This document shows positions 9,435-18,737 of a stretch of 64,000 bases of DNA, in pieces. The DNA is from Thermosporothrix hazakensis (GTDB taxonomy: Bacteria > Chloroflexota > Ktedonobacteria > Ktedonobacterales > Ktedonobacteraceae). How positions within the stretch are numbered: position 1 is the stretch's first letter; each line of letters starts with the position of its first letter. Below the pieces are notes generated by a model that worked only from the letters and a program-made list of their open reading frames with translations, ran no database searches and was not told the DNA's origin. The DNA is taken from contig NZ_QKUF01000017.1 of the NCBI RefSeq assembly GCF_003253565.1, positions 62,001 through 126,000 of the forward strand, given 5' to 3'. A program made the position numbers and the translations under genes.

Positions 9435-10622
9435 TTATCGGCGATGGACCAGTACTGCGATACTCGCCGTAAAGCCGTGAAGAAAGGAGCGCCTCCCTAC
9501 CGGGCCGATTTCGCCATTACAGAAGAGCCCGGCCAGCGGGATAGGGCCCAGGATCTGTTCTATCAGGCCTGCGTCGTGGTGAGGAGCGGAGAAAAGATCC
9601 TCACCGCGACCATTACAGGTACAGAGAATTGCCGCGATAGGCGTGTTGCCAACAAGCTTATCCTTGAGGTGAGAGAGCCGCGTACGCAGATCGTGATCTG
9701 CGGCCTGAGCGTCCCGCATCTGGAACTGAATGGTCTGCCCGACCCGGGGCTGTGCGCCAAGCGCAAGAGCGCCAGTGCTGCGATCGACTCCTAGCAGATT
9801 GCGTATGAGGAAGGTACCGCGTTCAAAGGTGGCGCGGTATTCATCTGCGGCAAGCCCGACCAGCAGGTTGTGCTGTGCGCGGCGTTGAAGCGTATACGGC
9901 AGGCCCTGAAACGTTTCGATAAGCATTTCATAGGCCGGCCGGTTCGAGATGGTCTCGACAAGCCCGTTGTCCTGCACGCGGGTGATTGTCCAGGGTTCAC
10001 CGATCGGTTCACATCCCTGCGAGACCAGTGGAAGAATCGAGTAAGCGCCACCCAGAGCCAGGGCAACGCCTCCATCAGTAAAGACCTCATCGTTAAAGAA
10101 GATATAGCTGCGATGCTCCTCTATATCATTGGAGGCCAGACCACCGAGCATCGGAATATCGGGATAGGCGCCGCTCAGGTGTTCGACCAGGCTTTCACAA
10201 TCCATATGGAAAGGGTCAAGAAAGAACAGCCAGGCATTGACATCATCCAGCGGAACATTCAGCGTTTCTCGCATAGAGACAGGTGAGTTGCCTTGTTCCA
10301 GCAGATCTACAGGGATACGCACGGGATACAGGGTCGCTTCAGGTAAGGAGAGCGTCAAGAGAGAGAGCGCGGGCGCGTTTTCTAGCTCTATTCCTGTCCC
10401 GATGGTTCCCTGAGCCGAGCAGCCAATGAGGAGCGGCGCGGCCAGCTCATGGCGAAGAATGTGAAGCATGTCCTGATAGTGTGCGGCATATTCGCCGCTC
10501 GCAAAGAGCAGCACGACATCTGGATAGGTGCCACGAACGGATTCGAGCGCCTGATAGAGGGCCTGGTTCCAATCCTCATCTGCGATAATTGCTGCTCTGG
10601 CAACCGGCTTACAGGTTTTCAT
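9435..10622 (-). CDS. FIST domain sensory protein
   Basis: 395 residues with FIST_N (about 25-220: VVLLFASGEYAAHY, IGCSAQGTIGTG, MLGGLASND) and FIST_C (about 220-370: RPAYEMLIETFQG to GRGEDLF). FIST proteins are putative small-ligand (amino-acid) sensors feeding signalling pathways. Here it stands alone, without a kinase or GGDEF domain. GGGAGG lies 5 bases before ATG 10622. Its stop is about 110 bases from the LarA-like start, so it is not clearly in that operon. Confidence 0.85.
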   Translation of the reverse strand: MKTCKPVARAAIIADEDWNQALYQALESVRGTYPDVVLLFASGEYAAHYQDMLHILRHELAAPLLIGCSAQGTIGTGIELENAPALSLLTLSLPEATLYPVRIPVDLLEQGNSPVSMRETLNVPLDDVNAWLFFLDPFHMDCESLVEHLSGAYPDIPMLGGLASNDIEEHRSYIFFNDEVFTDGGVALALGGAYSILPLVSQGCEPIGEPWTITRVQDNGLVETISNRPAYEMLIETFQGLPYTLQRRAQHNLLVGLAADEYRATFERGTFLIRNLLGVDRSTGALALGAQPRVGQTIQFQMRDAQAADHDLRTRLSHLKDKLVGNTPIAAILCTCNGRGEDLFSAPHHDAGLIEQILGPIPLAGLFCNGEIGPVGRRSFLHGFTASIAVLVHRR

Positions 10623-10854
10623 ATATCCTCCCTGGGCGTTGTATTGGGTGGTGCCGTCTGAAGCCGAAACCGGATTTCTTCTTGATGTATGGGTGCATAT
10701 TGCCAGGGCAGGATGTCCCGTTTATGGCCGAACTGGCTGACTCCTGATCTTCTTTGCTGATAGCCAGATGGCCTGGCCTCTGGCGGTCTGAGCACAGGTG
10801 TTCGAGGTTTGCCTTACTGGATGTTCCTCGTTGTGTACAGGAAAGGACCAAGCG

Positions 10855-11040
10855 ATGATGGAGGCGCTGAATGCTCTCTCTGCGTGTAGGCGCCGCGGAG
10901 CACGATTGCTGCACGAGCCGCGCTATGCTTCATCACGTGCCTCTCTCCTGAAGCAGATACACTGCATCACTCTTTCTGTTGAAAAGTATCGCACACTGAG
11001 AGGAAAGAAGGCAATGGAAGAGAAAAAGGGGCAAACGTAA
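10855..11040 (+). CDS. Possible small basic protein (uncertain)
   Basis: 61 codons from ATG 10855 with AAAGGA about 7 bases upstream. Ser/Arg/Lys-rich, no recognised domain. The stop codon abuts the hairpin at 11041-11073. Nothing else in 10623-11283 looks coding. It could equally be a chance frame. Confidence 0.25.
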   Translation: MMEALNALSACRRRGARLLHEPRYASSRASLLKQIHCITLSVEKYRTLRGKKAMEEKKGQT

Positions 11041-11073
11041 CCCCTCCGCTACAGGGAGAAGGCAACGGAGGGG
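11041..11073 (+). repeat. Inverted repeat / hairpin, no T-run
   Basis: CCCCTCCG (11041-11048) pairs with CGGAGGGG (11066-11073) around a 17-base loop. No U-tract follows, so it is a weak terminator candidate at best. Confidence 0.4.
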
Positions 11074-11283
11074 CTACGTACAATGTTTGTGTAGTAGGCT
11101 GGCAGTGGTGAGCCTTAACTTATGAGCGAGTATAGCAAATTTAATCTGGAGTATGTGTTAAAATTCTATTAATTTTTCTCATTTGCAATATTCGATAAAT
11201 ATTTCTAAAAAAAGATGGGGTGAAGAGGGGCAAATGAGGTTGTGAATAGGGGATAACAGGCGAATAATAATAAAAGAGGTAGC

Positions 11284-11339
11284 CCCTATTACAGTCCACA
11301 ATTATTCCGAGGAGAGGAACTGAGTCGCCTGTAATAGGG
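11284..11339 (-). terminator. Long-loop inverted repeat, possible terminator for the minus-strand gene
   Basis: CCCTATTACAG (11284-11294) and CTGTAATAGGG (11329-11339) form a perfect 11-bp stem with a 34-base loop, 18 bases beyond the stop of the 11358-11888 gene. Reading on the minus strand, a CTTTTATTATTATT stretch follows, as expected for termination. Confidence 0.45.
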
Positions 11340-11357
11340 ACTGTAGTGCCTGCTCGA

Positions 11358-11888
11358 TTATTGTTCGTCTTTTTGCAGGGTATCGGGATGACGGGAGGTC
11401 ATAGGATCCACAATGTCGCTTTGATGTGGTTGCTCTCCCGGCTTAGTACCCTCCTGTTTCATATATTCGTTTTTCCGGGGATCCCGGTCCCCCATCGCTG
11501 TTTGCGGTTGTCCTGCTGCCCGACCGCCAATACTTCCCTGTGCGTAGGCGTCTACCTCGTTGAAGTGTCCGCGTCGAATAGAACTCTCACTGATACTCTC
11601 GGAGCCACGTTCATGATGCGAGCCTCCACCTTCAATACTGCTGGCTGTGGTGCCACCGCCGGCGATGGTATCACTACTGATATTCATGCCGCCCGGTGGA
11701 TTGTCTGTTCCAGAGAGCGATGAAGCTGGTTCGGGAAGGGTGCCACCTCCCACAGTTCCCAGATCCCGGTTTCTCATGCCTTCAGTGCGCGGGGGTTTTG
11801 TCCCCTCGCCTTCCTCAGTTCCGGATTCCTTCTGGTGGAGTAATTTATTGTATTCAGGCTTACGCCCTTGCTTTTCATGCTCTGTCAT
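11358..11888 (-). CDS. Hydrophilic disordered protein of unknown function
   Basis: 176 residues, very rich in Gly, Ser, Glu, Pro and Thr, with no hydrophobic segment and no recognisable fold. Gly-rich stretches (GTVGGGTLPEP, DTIAGGGTTASS, SSIEGGG) alternate with charged segments. An AAAGGG lies about 11 bases before ATG 11888. The opposite-strand frame lacks a ribosome site and looks like a shadow. Composition resembles low-complexity stress-type or surface proteins, but no function can be assigned. Confidence 0.55.
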   Translation of the reverse strand: MTEHEKQGRKPEYNKLLHQKESGTEEGEGTKPPRTEGMRNRDLGTVGGGTLPEPASSLSGTDNPPGGMNISSDTIAGGGTTASSIEGGGSHHERGSESISESSIRRGHFNEVDAYAQGSIGGRAAGQPQTAMGDRDPRKNEYMKQEGTKPGEQPHQSDIVDPMTSRHPDTLQKDEQ

Positions 11889-12053
11889 AATGGTCTATCC
11901 CTTTCTGGATCGCTGCTTGATAGCCTACTCTGTTTAAGAACACGCAGCAACTGAGCGGAGGGTGACGATGTTCTGCTTTAGTGGAAAAATTCTACCTCGG
12001 CTCGGGTTTGCCGGTTGTCGGGAGCAGGCATTTGTGAGATACTTAAGACAGGC

Positions 12054-12082
12054 TTGACGATGCTTCTTGAATTCCATACAAT
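12054..12082 (+). promoter_or_regulatory. Sigma-70-type promoter for the MerR-like gene
   Basis: TTGACG (12054-12059), 17-base spacer, TACAAT (12077-12082). It is 66 bases upstream of the GTG start at 12149 and correctly oriented. Confidence 0.6.
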
Positions 12083-12148
12083 CCAATTCTCAGGGGTAAA
12101 GAATACATATCAATTGGAAGCTGCAACACTGAAGGCAGGAGGAAAACT

Positions 12149-12784
12149 GTGACATCACAGGCTGGTGACGAATGGCTGAGCCTGCGTGAGGCCGCCGAGT
12201 TACTGGGCATGCACCCGGCAACAGTGCGCCTCTGGGCTGATCGAAACGAGATTCCATCGCGGAGGACAAGCGGGGGCCATCGTCGTTTTCGTCGTGCAGA
12301 TATTGAAGCGCGTCTTCATCAGCAGATAGAGCCACGCCCCAGTCTGGCGGCCCAGATGCTGATTCAAAATTTGTTGGGCCGTGTGCGTCTTGAGTTGACC
12401 GATGGGAAATTAGATTCCCTGCCCTGGTATCAGCATTTTGACGCAAATGCGCGTGCCGCTTATAGCCGCCTGGGGCGGCGTGTCCTGGATCTGTTGCTCC
12501 GGGCGTTGACCGACGATACGCACAATGACAATCTGCGCCGCGAGGCTGTCGAGCTTGGTCGCGAGTACGGCTCGATCGCAGCGCAATCTCATGTCCCGCT
12601 GGCCGATGCCGTCAGAGCTTTCCTCTATTTTCGCACAATGATGGATGAAGCGGTGTTGCAGCTTGCGGAGGTGCGGGGCACTCGTGAGCAGGATATTCCC
12701 TGGATCGAGAGCCTGTACCAGATTCAGACTATCACCAATGAAATTCTGCCTGCTTTGATTGAGGCCGCTCCTGGTGTACAATAA
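12149..12784 (+). CDS. MerR/excisionase-type HTH regulator with C-terminal helical domain
   Basis: 211 residues. Residues about 10-58 form a MerR-like winged helix (LREAAELLGMHPATVRLWAD, then SGGHRRFRRADIEARL). Residues about 75-205 are all-helical and resemble RsbRD-type or kinase-N-terminal sensory domains (LGREYGSIAAQ; LADAVRAFLYFRTMMDEAV). GTG start at 12149 follows a strong AGGAGG with 6-base spacing. It is transcribed toward the penicillin-binding-protein genes; a role in regulating them is only a positional guess. Confidence 0.75.
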   Translation: MTSQAGDEWLSLREAAELLGMHPATVRLWADRNEIPSRRTSGGHRRFRRADIEARLHQQIEPRPSLAAQMLIQNLLGRVRLELTDGKLDSLPWYQHFDANARAAYSRLGRRVLDLLLRALTDDTHNDNLRREAVELGREYGSIAAQSHVPLADAVRAFLYFRTMMDEAVLQLAEVRGTREQDIPWIESLYQIQTITNEILPALIEAAPGVQ

Positions 12785-13027
12785 GAGCAGCGCTGGCTGC
12801 TACGCCATTTCTCCTGTCTGTCCATTTTGTCTGTAACAAATTCCTCTGTTTCGCGTCTTAATAAAAAGGGATAGATATATCTGCCTTCTTCATCGGGAGG
12901 CTTTTTTCATCTGTCTGTTGTATCATTTTCTAAGAAGTATTCAGTTATGTCATTTTTAATTTAGTTCCTGGATCTTTATAGATAAATATGTATTTGCTAA
13001 GAGGGAGCTTTGAGAAGGAGAGCTCAT

Positions 13028-15949
13028 ATGTCTGACGGAAAGCAGCACCAGAATATTGACTCTGAGGAGGTGGCCAAGCGGCGCGGGGAGAAGGCGGCAC
13101 GAACAGGGCCTTATGGTAAACAGGATATAGTAGAAAAAGAAAAGGATGATCGACAGGCCCATTTTCAGGAAAACTCTGAAACGCCAAAAGTGAGAGATGA
13201 TGGTAAGGGGGAAGAAGGGGAAAGTGAAGAAACATCTGTGAAGGAACCGCAAGCATTGCCTGTTGAGGCATCCTCTCTGAATGTTGATGAAGATGTGAAA
13301 GAGACGAGGCCTGCGGTGCAATCTGAACAGAATAAAGCACAATCCCATCACGACCAGAGGAACCCAAAAGACGTTGAAGCTCTTGCGAGCAGAAAGGACG
13401 GTTATCCTTCTGCCAAAGAAGAGGGTTCTGGCGAAGAGACAGCGAAGGAGCGTACGCCATCGGCTGCGCTGAGCGATGATGCCCATAGTGGTCTGACTGA
13501 ACCAGCGCTACCCTCTATCCGAAAGTCCGAACTCTCTACGAAGAGCGGGCCGCCCGAGGTGTCAAAAACGGTGCGCGATGGGCAGAAAGCGCGGAAGCGT
13601 ACGGGGGCATTGTCTCCCGCTTCGCGCCTGGATATGGAGGCGTTTGTTCTTCCGCCACTGCCAGAGAATGCCTCGGCGCGCGAGCGTGCCCGCTGGCAAC
13701 GAAAGCGCAAGATTTTATTGCGGCATATCTCGCGCAAACATATGCGCGATGAGCGGAACAGAGCGGCGAATAGACTGCGAAAGGCTGCGTTGACGCTTGT
13801 CAGTACGTTGCTGGCAATTGTGGTGATATTTACGGCCCTCAGCGGCACCGGCGCTTTTCTGGGTTATCGCTTCTATATGTCTACCGAGGAAAAATATCAG
13901 GGTACTGTGACAACGCTGTTTGATCTGGTGCCAAAAGATAACCTGAAAATGTATGACCGCAACAATACCTTGATCGGTCAGTTGCAGGATCAGGGCTTTC
14001 ATACCTATGTGAAATTTGATGGCATCTCAAAAGATCTGATCAATGCGACCGTTGCCATTGAGGATAAGGATTTCTGGGAGAACCCGGGCGTTGATGTGCT
14101 CCGGATTGTGCAGGCTGCACTTCAGAACCTGCGGAGCGGGCGCGTTGTGCAGGGGGGCAGCACTATCACGCAGCAGTTGATTAAAAAGCTGATCGTTGGC
14201 GATAAGGTCAGCCCGTTTCGTAAGCTGGAAGAGATAGTGCTGACTCCTCAAGTGAACAGCAACTACTCCAAGCGCGATATCATGGAGCTGTATTTGAACA
14301 CCATCTACTATGGCAATATGGCTTATGGTATCGATGCCGCGGCATACATTTACTTCGGGTTGGAGGATAAGCCCGGGCTACCTGCTTCCAAGCAGTTGTC
14401 ACTGGCTCAGGCGGCGATGCTGGCCGGTCTGCCTCAGGGAGGTGACCTGCTCAACCCGCGCTATCATCCTGAAAGTGCCATGAAACGTATGGAACTGGTA
14501 CTGAATTCAATGGTCAGCCAGGGCTATATTACAAAGGTGCAGGCGCTGGAAGCAGAGAAAGAGGCACAGAAGCCCGACTTTGTGAAGTGGCCGAAAAACG
14601 GCTTGAAGAATCTTGCGCCACATTTCTTCTACTATGTCCTGCGCGAGTTGCAGCAAAAGTATAAGCTAAAGCCTGAGGAACTGTCGCTCTCTGGCCTGAA
14701 CGTGTATACCACTCTGGACCTGAAGCTTCAGGAAAAGGTGCAGAAGGCTATGCTTGCGCATACCGACGACTTGAAACAGTATGGCATCTCCAATGCGGCG
14801 GCAGTGTTGATTGAGCCGAAAACCGGAGCGATCAGAACCCTGCTTGGAAGCCTCGATTATAACAATGAGGCGATCGGTGGTCAGTTTGATGTGGCAACGA
14901 TGGGTATGCGTCAGCCCGGCTCGTCCTTTAAACCGTATGTCTATGCCACGGCCCTTGAGAAGTTTAACGCTTCCCCGGGACAGGCGGTCGCGGATGTTGA
15001 GACGACGTTCGATCTGCCGAGCGGACCTTTTGAGCCCGGGAACTACGATGAAAAGTTCCACGGGCATATGACGATCCGCTGTGCCTTACAAAACTCGCTC
15101 AATATCCCGGCGGTGCGTACACTTGATCATCTGGGAGTGGATGAGGCGATGAAGAAAGTCGATGCGATGGGTATTCAGCATGAGGGCTATCCTGGCCTCT
15201 CAATGGTGCTTGGTGGTCTGGAAGTGAATATGCTGGACCATGTGTCGGCATTTGGCACCTTTGCCAATCAGGGGGTCCATGTTCCCCATTATGTCATTGA
15301 AAAGGTTGTACATTCTGGCTCTGGAAAAGTGGAGCAACATGCACGGGAGAAGGGTCAGCGGATCTTCAGTCCGCAGATCGCGTATATGATTACAAATGTG
15401 CTCTCCGACAACAAGGCTCGCATTCCACAGATGCTGGATTGTAATGTGCTGGAACTCTATTCAAACTCCCAACAAGAGTGCCTGGCCGGAGATCGTGGTG
15501 TGGTGCGTCCGGCAGCAGCCAAAACCGGAACCACCAACAACTTTAAGGACAACTGGACGCTTGGCTATACCACTGATTATGTGCTTGGTGTCTGGACTGG
15601 CAATAACGATGGTCATCCGATGGCTGAGGGTGCGACCGGCCTGGTCGGCGCGGCTCCCATCTGGCATGATGCCATGCTGGCCGTCAACGCGAATAAGCCG
15701 ATTCGCGATTTCCCGAAGCCGCCCGGACTGGTCACCGCAACGGTAACCTATCCTGATGGCGTGCGCTCTACTGATCTCTATCTGGAGGGGAAAGTACCTG
15801 ACTCCTTCAAGGGCGGAGCACCTGCCCCCTCTCCCACTGCGAAGCCGGGAGAAAAGACGAAGCCTGCGCCTCAGGTGCAGCCATACTGTCCGAGCAGCTT
15901 TAACTATGCGTTTCCTCCGACGAATACCAACGCTGATGGATGGTGGTAG
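13028..15949 (+). CDS. Class A penicillin-binding protein (bifunctional transglycosylase/transpeptidase)
   Basis: 973 residues, PBP1A type; polymerises and cross-links peptidoglycan outside the membrane. A ~250-residue charged, disordered cytoplasmic tail is followed by one membrane helix (about 253-283), the GT51 domain (catalytic Glu in AIEDKDFWENPG near 345; QGGSTITQQLIKK near 375), and the transpeptidase domain with SSFK (about 630), SLN (about 690) and KTGTTN (about 831). A Pro-rich tail ends the protein. ATG 13028 has GAAGGAG 7 bases upstream; the in-frame TTG at 13010 lies before that site. The cytoplasmic tail is unusually long. Its paralogue follows at 16378. Confidence 0.95.
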   Translation: MSDGKQHQNIDSEEVAKRRGEKAARTGPYGKQDIVEKEKDDRQAHFQENSETPKVRDDGKGEEGESEETSVKEPQALPVEASSLNVDEDVKETRPAVQSEQNKAQSHHDQRNPKDVEALASRKDGYPSAKEEGSGEETAKERTPSAALSDDAHSGLTEPALPSIRKSELSTKSGPPEVSKTVRDGQKARKRTGALSPASRLDMEAFVLPPLPENASARERARWQRKRKILLRHISRKHMRDERNRAANRLRKAALTLVSTLLAIVVIFTALSGTGAFLGYRFYMSTEEKYQGTVTTLFDLVPKDNLKMYDRNNTLIGQLQDQGFHTYVKFDGISKDLINATVAIEDKDFWENPGVDVLRIVQAALQNLRSGRVVQGGSTITQQLIKKLIVGDKVSPFRKLEEIVLTPQVNSNYSKRDIMELYLNTIYYGNMAYGIDAAAYIYFGLEDKPGLPASKQLSLAQAAMLAGLPQGGDLLNPRYHPESAMKRMELVLNSMVSQGYITKVQALEAEKEAQKPDFVKWPKNGLKNLAPHFFYYVLRELQQKYKLKPEELSLSGLNVYTTLDLKLQEKVQKAMLAHTDDLKQYGISNAAAVLIEPKTGAIRTLLGSLDYNNEAIGGQFDVATMGMRQPGSSFKPYVYATALEKFNASPGQAVADVETTFDLPSGPFEPGNYDEKFHGHMTIRCALQNSLNIPAVRTLDHLGVDEAMKKVDAMGIQHEGYPGLSMVLGGLEVNMLDHVSAFGTFANQGVHVPHYVIEKVVHSGSGKVEQHAREKGQRIFSPQIAYMITNVLSDNKARIPQMLDCNVLELYSNSQQECLAGDRGVVRPAAAKTGTTNNFKDNWTLGYTTDYVLGVWTGNNDGHPMAEGATGLVGAAPIWHDAMLAVNANKPIRDFPKPPGLVTATVTYPDGVRSTDLYLEGKVPDSFKGGAPAPSPTAKPGEKTKPAPQVQPYCPSSFNYAFPPTNTNADGWW

Positions 15950-15962
15950 TCAAACACTTCAA

Positions 15963-15997
15963 GCGCCTGCAACTCTCAAGGGTGCAGGCGCGTTTTT
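15963..15997 (+). terminator. Intrinsic terminator after first PBP gene
   Basis: GCGCCTGCA (15963-15971) pairs with TGCAGGCGC (15983-15991), then GTTTTTC. The region from here to 16377 has no credible gene and is the leader of the second PBP gene. Confidence 0.9.
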
Positions 15998-16377
15998 CTT
16001 TTTGGGTGGAGGCGCGAGGGGCCAGGTAGAAAAACAACAGCTACACTTTTTCTGGAAAACGGTCGGCTAAATACTTGAGGACAAGCGGCCTGCCTTTTTC
16101 TATTGCAGAGTTTCTCTATGCCTTTTAGTCATGGGGTGTTTGAATTGTAAGGGGAGCACGAAATAGTGTTGTTGTATGATAGAAAGAGAAAAAGAACGCT
16201 TGCCTCTATTCCAGATATGGGATGTTTATATTTGTATTTATAGATAAAGATTCTGTGTATGGTAGATAAGAGAGGATAAGAAAGCGGATACCGTTTTCCT
16301 TGAAGAGGCGGCTGGTATTGTTTCTTGAAAAAAGAAGTTCGTCTTGCGTGTATGCCTGAATTGCAGGAGGTTGGGAT

Positions 16378-18699
16378 ATGCAGAGAGAGCGACGCCCTGA
16401 TGAGCCGGATGGGAGAGAGGGTGTGAAGAATGAAGAACAGTGCGTTCAGCTTGAAAAGGAGGAAGGTGGAGAGCACAATGATGAACAGGCCGTAGTCCCT
16501 GCAAAGCTGCCACCATATAGTAAGGCTGCTGCAGCGCAACGGCTAAATGAGATTCCTCCGCAAGCTCCACGCGGGGTGCATTATTCGGCGCCCCATTTGC
16601 GCACGCATCCAGAGGGATGGAGAGCTAAACGTCACAAGAAGCGCAAGAATTTGCGCATCAGCAATTCTCGTCATGCCTCGGCTGAAAATCTGGGGATGCG
16701 GCTTGGCTTTATGCCACTGACGCTGATTACGCTGACGGTGCTGGTGGTCGGAACGTCTGTGCTGGTGGGACTGGCAGCTTTTCGCGATGCCACTTACCAT
16801 CGGTATGGACAGGCCTTAACCACATTGCCGGATATTCTCCCGAAGGATAACCTGAAGCTCTACGATGCTCAGGGGGAGCTTCTCTATCAATCAACATCGC
16901 GCGGAATTCAGACTACTGTTCCATTTTCAAAAATTTCAAAGCATTTAGTTAACGCTGAGGTTGCGATTGAGGATCAGTCATTCTGGAATAATGAGGGCTA
17001 TGATATTACCGGTATTGTCAGGGCAGCATTAGAGAACCTGCTTCATGGTCGCGTCATGGGAGGTGGAAGTACAATCACTCAGCAGCTTATTAAAAATGCA
17101 ATTGTCGGTAATCAAACCTCAATGATCCGAAAGCTGCAGGAAATCCTGCTTGCCCCTGATGTGACGCGGCGTTTTAGCAAGGAAGAGATTCTCAGCATGT
17201 ACCTGAACACCATTTATTATGGTGAGCAGGCATATGGTGCTGAGGCGGCTGCCTTTACCTATTTCGGGTTACAGCCCAAAGATGGGAAGACCGCAGCCGA
17301 ACAACTTGATATAGCACAGGCTGCAATGCTGGCAGGCATACCGAGTTCTCCTAATGCCCGAAATCCCTTTAAAAATTTCAAGGTTGCCTTTTCGCGCATG
17401 AAAGAGATCCTCAAACAGATGCGCTTACAGGGCTATATCACCCATGATGAGGAGCTCCAGGCGATCCATGAGGCGCAACAACCGAACTTTTTGAAGCGCG
17501 GTGTCATTAAAAATGATGCGCTGGTGGCATCGCACTTTATCAACTATACCTTGCGAGAACTGGCTGATGAGCTGCATGTGAAGGTGGAAGATCTTCCGCG
17601 CTCCGGCTTGATTGTCAAAACGACACTCGATTATTCAAAACAAAAAGAGATCTTAAAGATCGCACAGAAGCACATTCGAGGCATGGCGGCGCAGCACAAT
17701 ATGTCGAATGCGGCGGTGGTAGTGCTTGATCCCCACACGGGAGCAATCCGCGCCCTGCTTGGAAATATTGATCCTGCTGACCCGCAGAGCGGCGCTTTTG
17801 ACGTTGCCAGTCAGGGCCTGCGTCAGCCGGGATCAACCTTTAAGGCGTTTATCTATGCGAACGCCTTTAACCAGGGAATCAGCCCGGGCAACAAGGTCGC
17901 GGATACGCCTCTGACGGTGCAGATGTGCTGTGGCTTGCCGCCTTATCAGCCCAAGAACTATGATTTGAAGTTTCACGGTATTGTCTCGTACCGCTACGCG
18001 TTGCAGAACTCCTTTAACATTCCGGCCGTGCGTCTGCTGATGCAAACTGGTGTGGATGAGTCGCTCAATCTGGCGAAGAAGATGGGCATCACCGAGTATA
18101 ACGGTACTCCGAACTATACGATGGTGCTTGGTACATTGGGCGTGCACCTGATTGATATGACGTCTGCGTATGGCGTGTTTGCCAACAAGGGTGTGCGTGT
18201 TCCGCCTCATGCGATTGATGTGGCGCTGGATGCGCGAAGCGGCAAACCGGTGCTTCAGTACAACAAGAAGGGTGAGCAGGTGATCAGCCCGCAGCTTGCT
18301 TTTGTGATGACGGATGTGTTGAGCGATAACACGTCGCGTATCTTCGAGTTCGGGAAATGTAGCGCCCTGTACCTTTACAGCACATCCGAGCGTGAGTGTT
18401 ATGCTGGCAATCCGGGACCGGTGCGCCCGGCTGCGGCAAAGACGGGAACCTCAAATGACTTCCGCGATAACTGGACTATTGGCTATACCACTGATTATGT
18501 GGTTGGTGTCTGGGCCGGTAATAACGATAACTCGCCAATGGTCGATGTGTCCGGTATCGATGGCGCGGGTCCGATCTGGCATGACACCATGCAGTTGATG
18601 GAGCAGGGAAAACCCATTCGGCACTTTGATGGCCCGCCTCCTGGAGTGGAGAAGCGGAATGTTGATGGAAATGTCGACTGGGTGATTACGAAACATTAG
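16378..18699 (+). CDS. Class A penicillin-binding protein, second copy
   Basis: 773 residues with the same layout as its upstream neighbour: charged tail of ~110 residues, membrane helix (about 113-138), GT51 domain (AIEDQSFWNNEG near 197; GGGSTITQQLIKN near 235), transpeptidase with STFK (about 486), SFN (about 545) and KTGTSN (about 687). AGGAGG lies 7 bases before ATG 16378. It has its own leader and terminator, so the two copies are probably transcribed separately. Sequence similarity along both catalytic domains suggests tandem duplication, with most divergence in the cytoplasmic tails and C-terminal ends. Confidence 0.95.
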   Translation: MQRERRPDEPDGREGVKNEEQCVQLEKEEGGEHNDEQAVVPAKLPPYSKAAAAQRLNEIPPQAPRGVHYSAPHLRTHPEGWRAKRHKKRKNLRISNSRHASAENLGMRLGFMPLTLITLTVLVVGTSVLVGLAAFRDATYHRYGQALTTLPDILPKDNLKLYDAQGELLYQSTSRGIQTTVPFSKISKHLVNAEVAIEDQSFWNNEGYDITGIVRAALENLLHGRVMGGGSTITQQLIKNAIVGNQTSMIRKLQEILLAPDVTRRFSKEEILSMYLNTIYYGEQAYGAEAAAFTYFGLQPKDGKTAAEQLDIAQAAMLAGIPSSPNARNPFKNFKVAFSRMKEILKQMRLQGYITHDEELQAIHEAQQPNFLKRGVIKNDALVASHFINYTLRELADELHVKVEDLPRSGLIVKTTLDYSKQKEILKIAQKHIRGMAAQHNMSNAAVVVLDPHTGAIRALLGNIDPADPQSGAFDVASQGLRQPGSTFKAFIYANAFNQGISPGNKVADTPLTVQMCCGLPPYQPKNYDLKFHGIVSYRYALQNSFNIPAVRLLMQTGVDESLNLAKKMGITEYNGTPNYTMVLGTLGVHLIDMTSAYGVFANKGVRVPPHAIDVALDARSGKPVLQYNKKGEQVISPQLAFVMTDVLSDNTSRIFEFGKCSALYLYSTSERECYAGNPGPVRPAAAKTGTSNDFRDNWTIGYTTDYVVGVWAGNNDNSPMVDVSGIDGAGPIWHDTMQLMEQGKPIRHFDGPPPGVEKRNVDGNVDWVITKH

Positions 18700-18706
18700 C
18701 GGTTTG

Positions 18707-18737
18707 ACCGGCGGAAATTTTCCGCCGGTTCTTTTTT
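18707..18737. terminator. Bidirectional terminator between PBP and PHP genes
   Basis: ACCGGCGGA (18707-18715) pairs with TCCGCCGGT (18721-18729), then TCTTTTTT. The T-run reaches into the stop codon region of the convergent minus-strand gene. Confidence 0.88.

Noticed and set aside
10609..10914. Minus-strand frame upstream of the FIST gene
   Set aside because: Overlaps the FIST start region; composition not protein-like.
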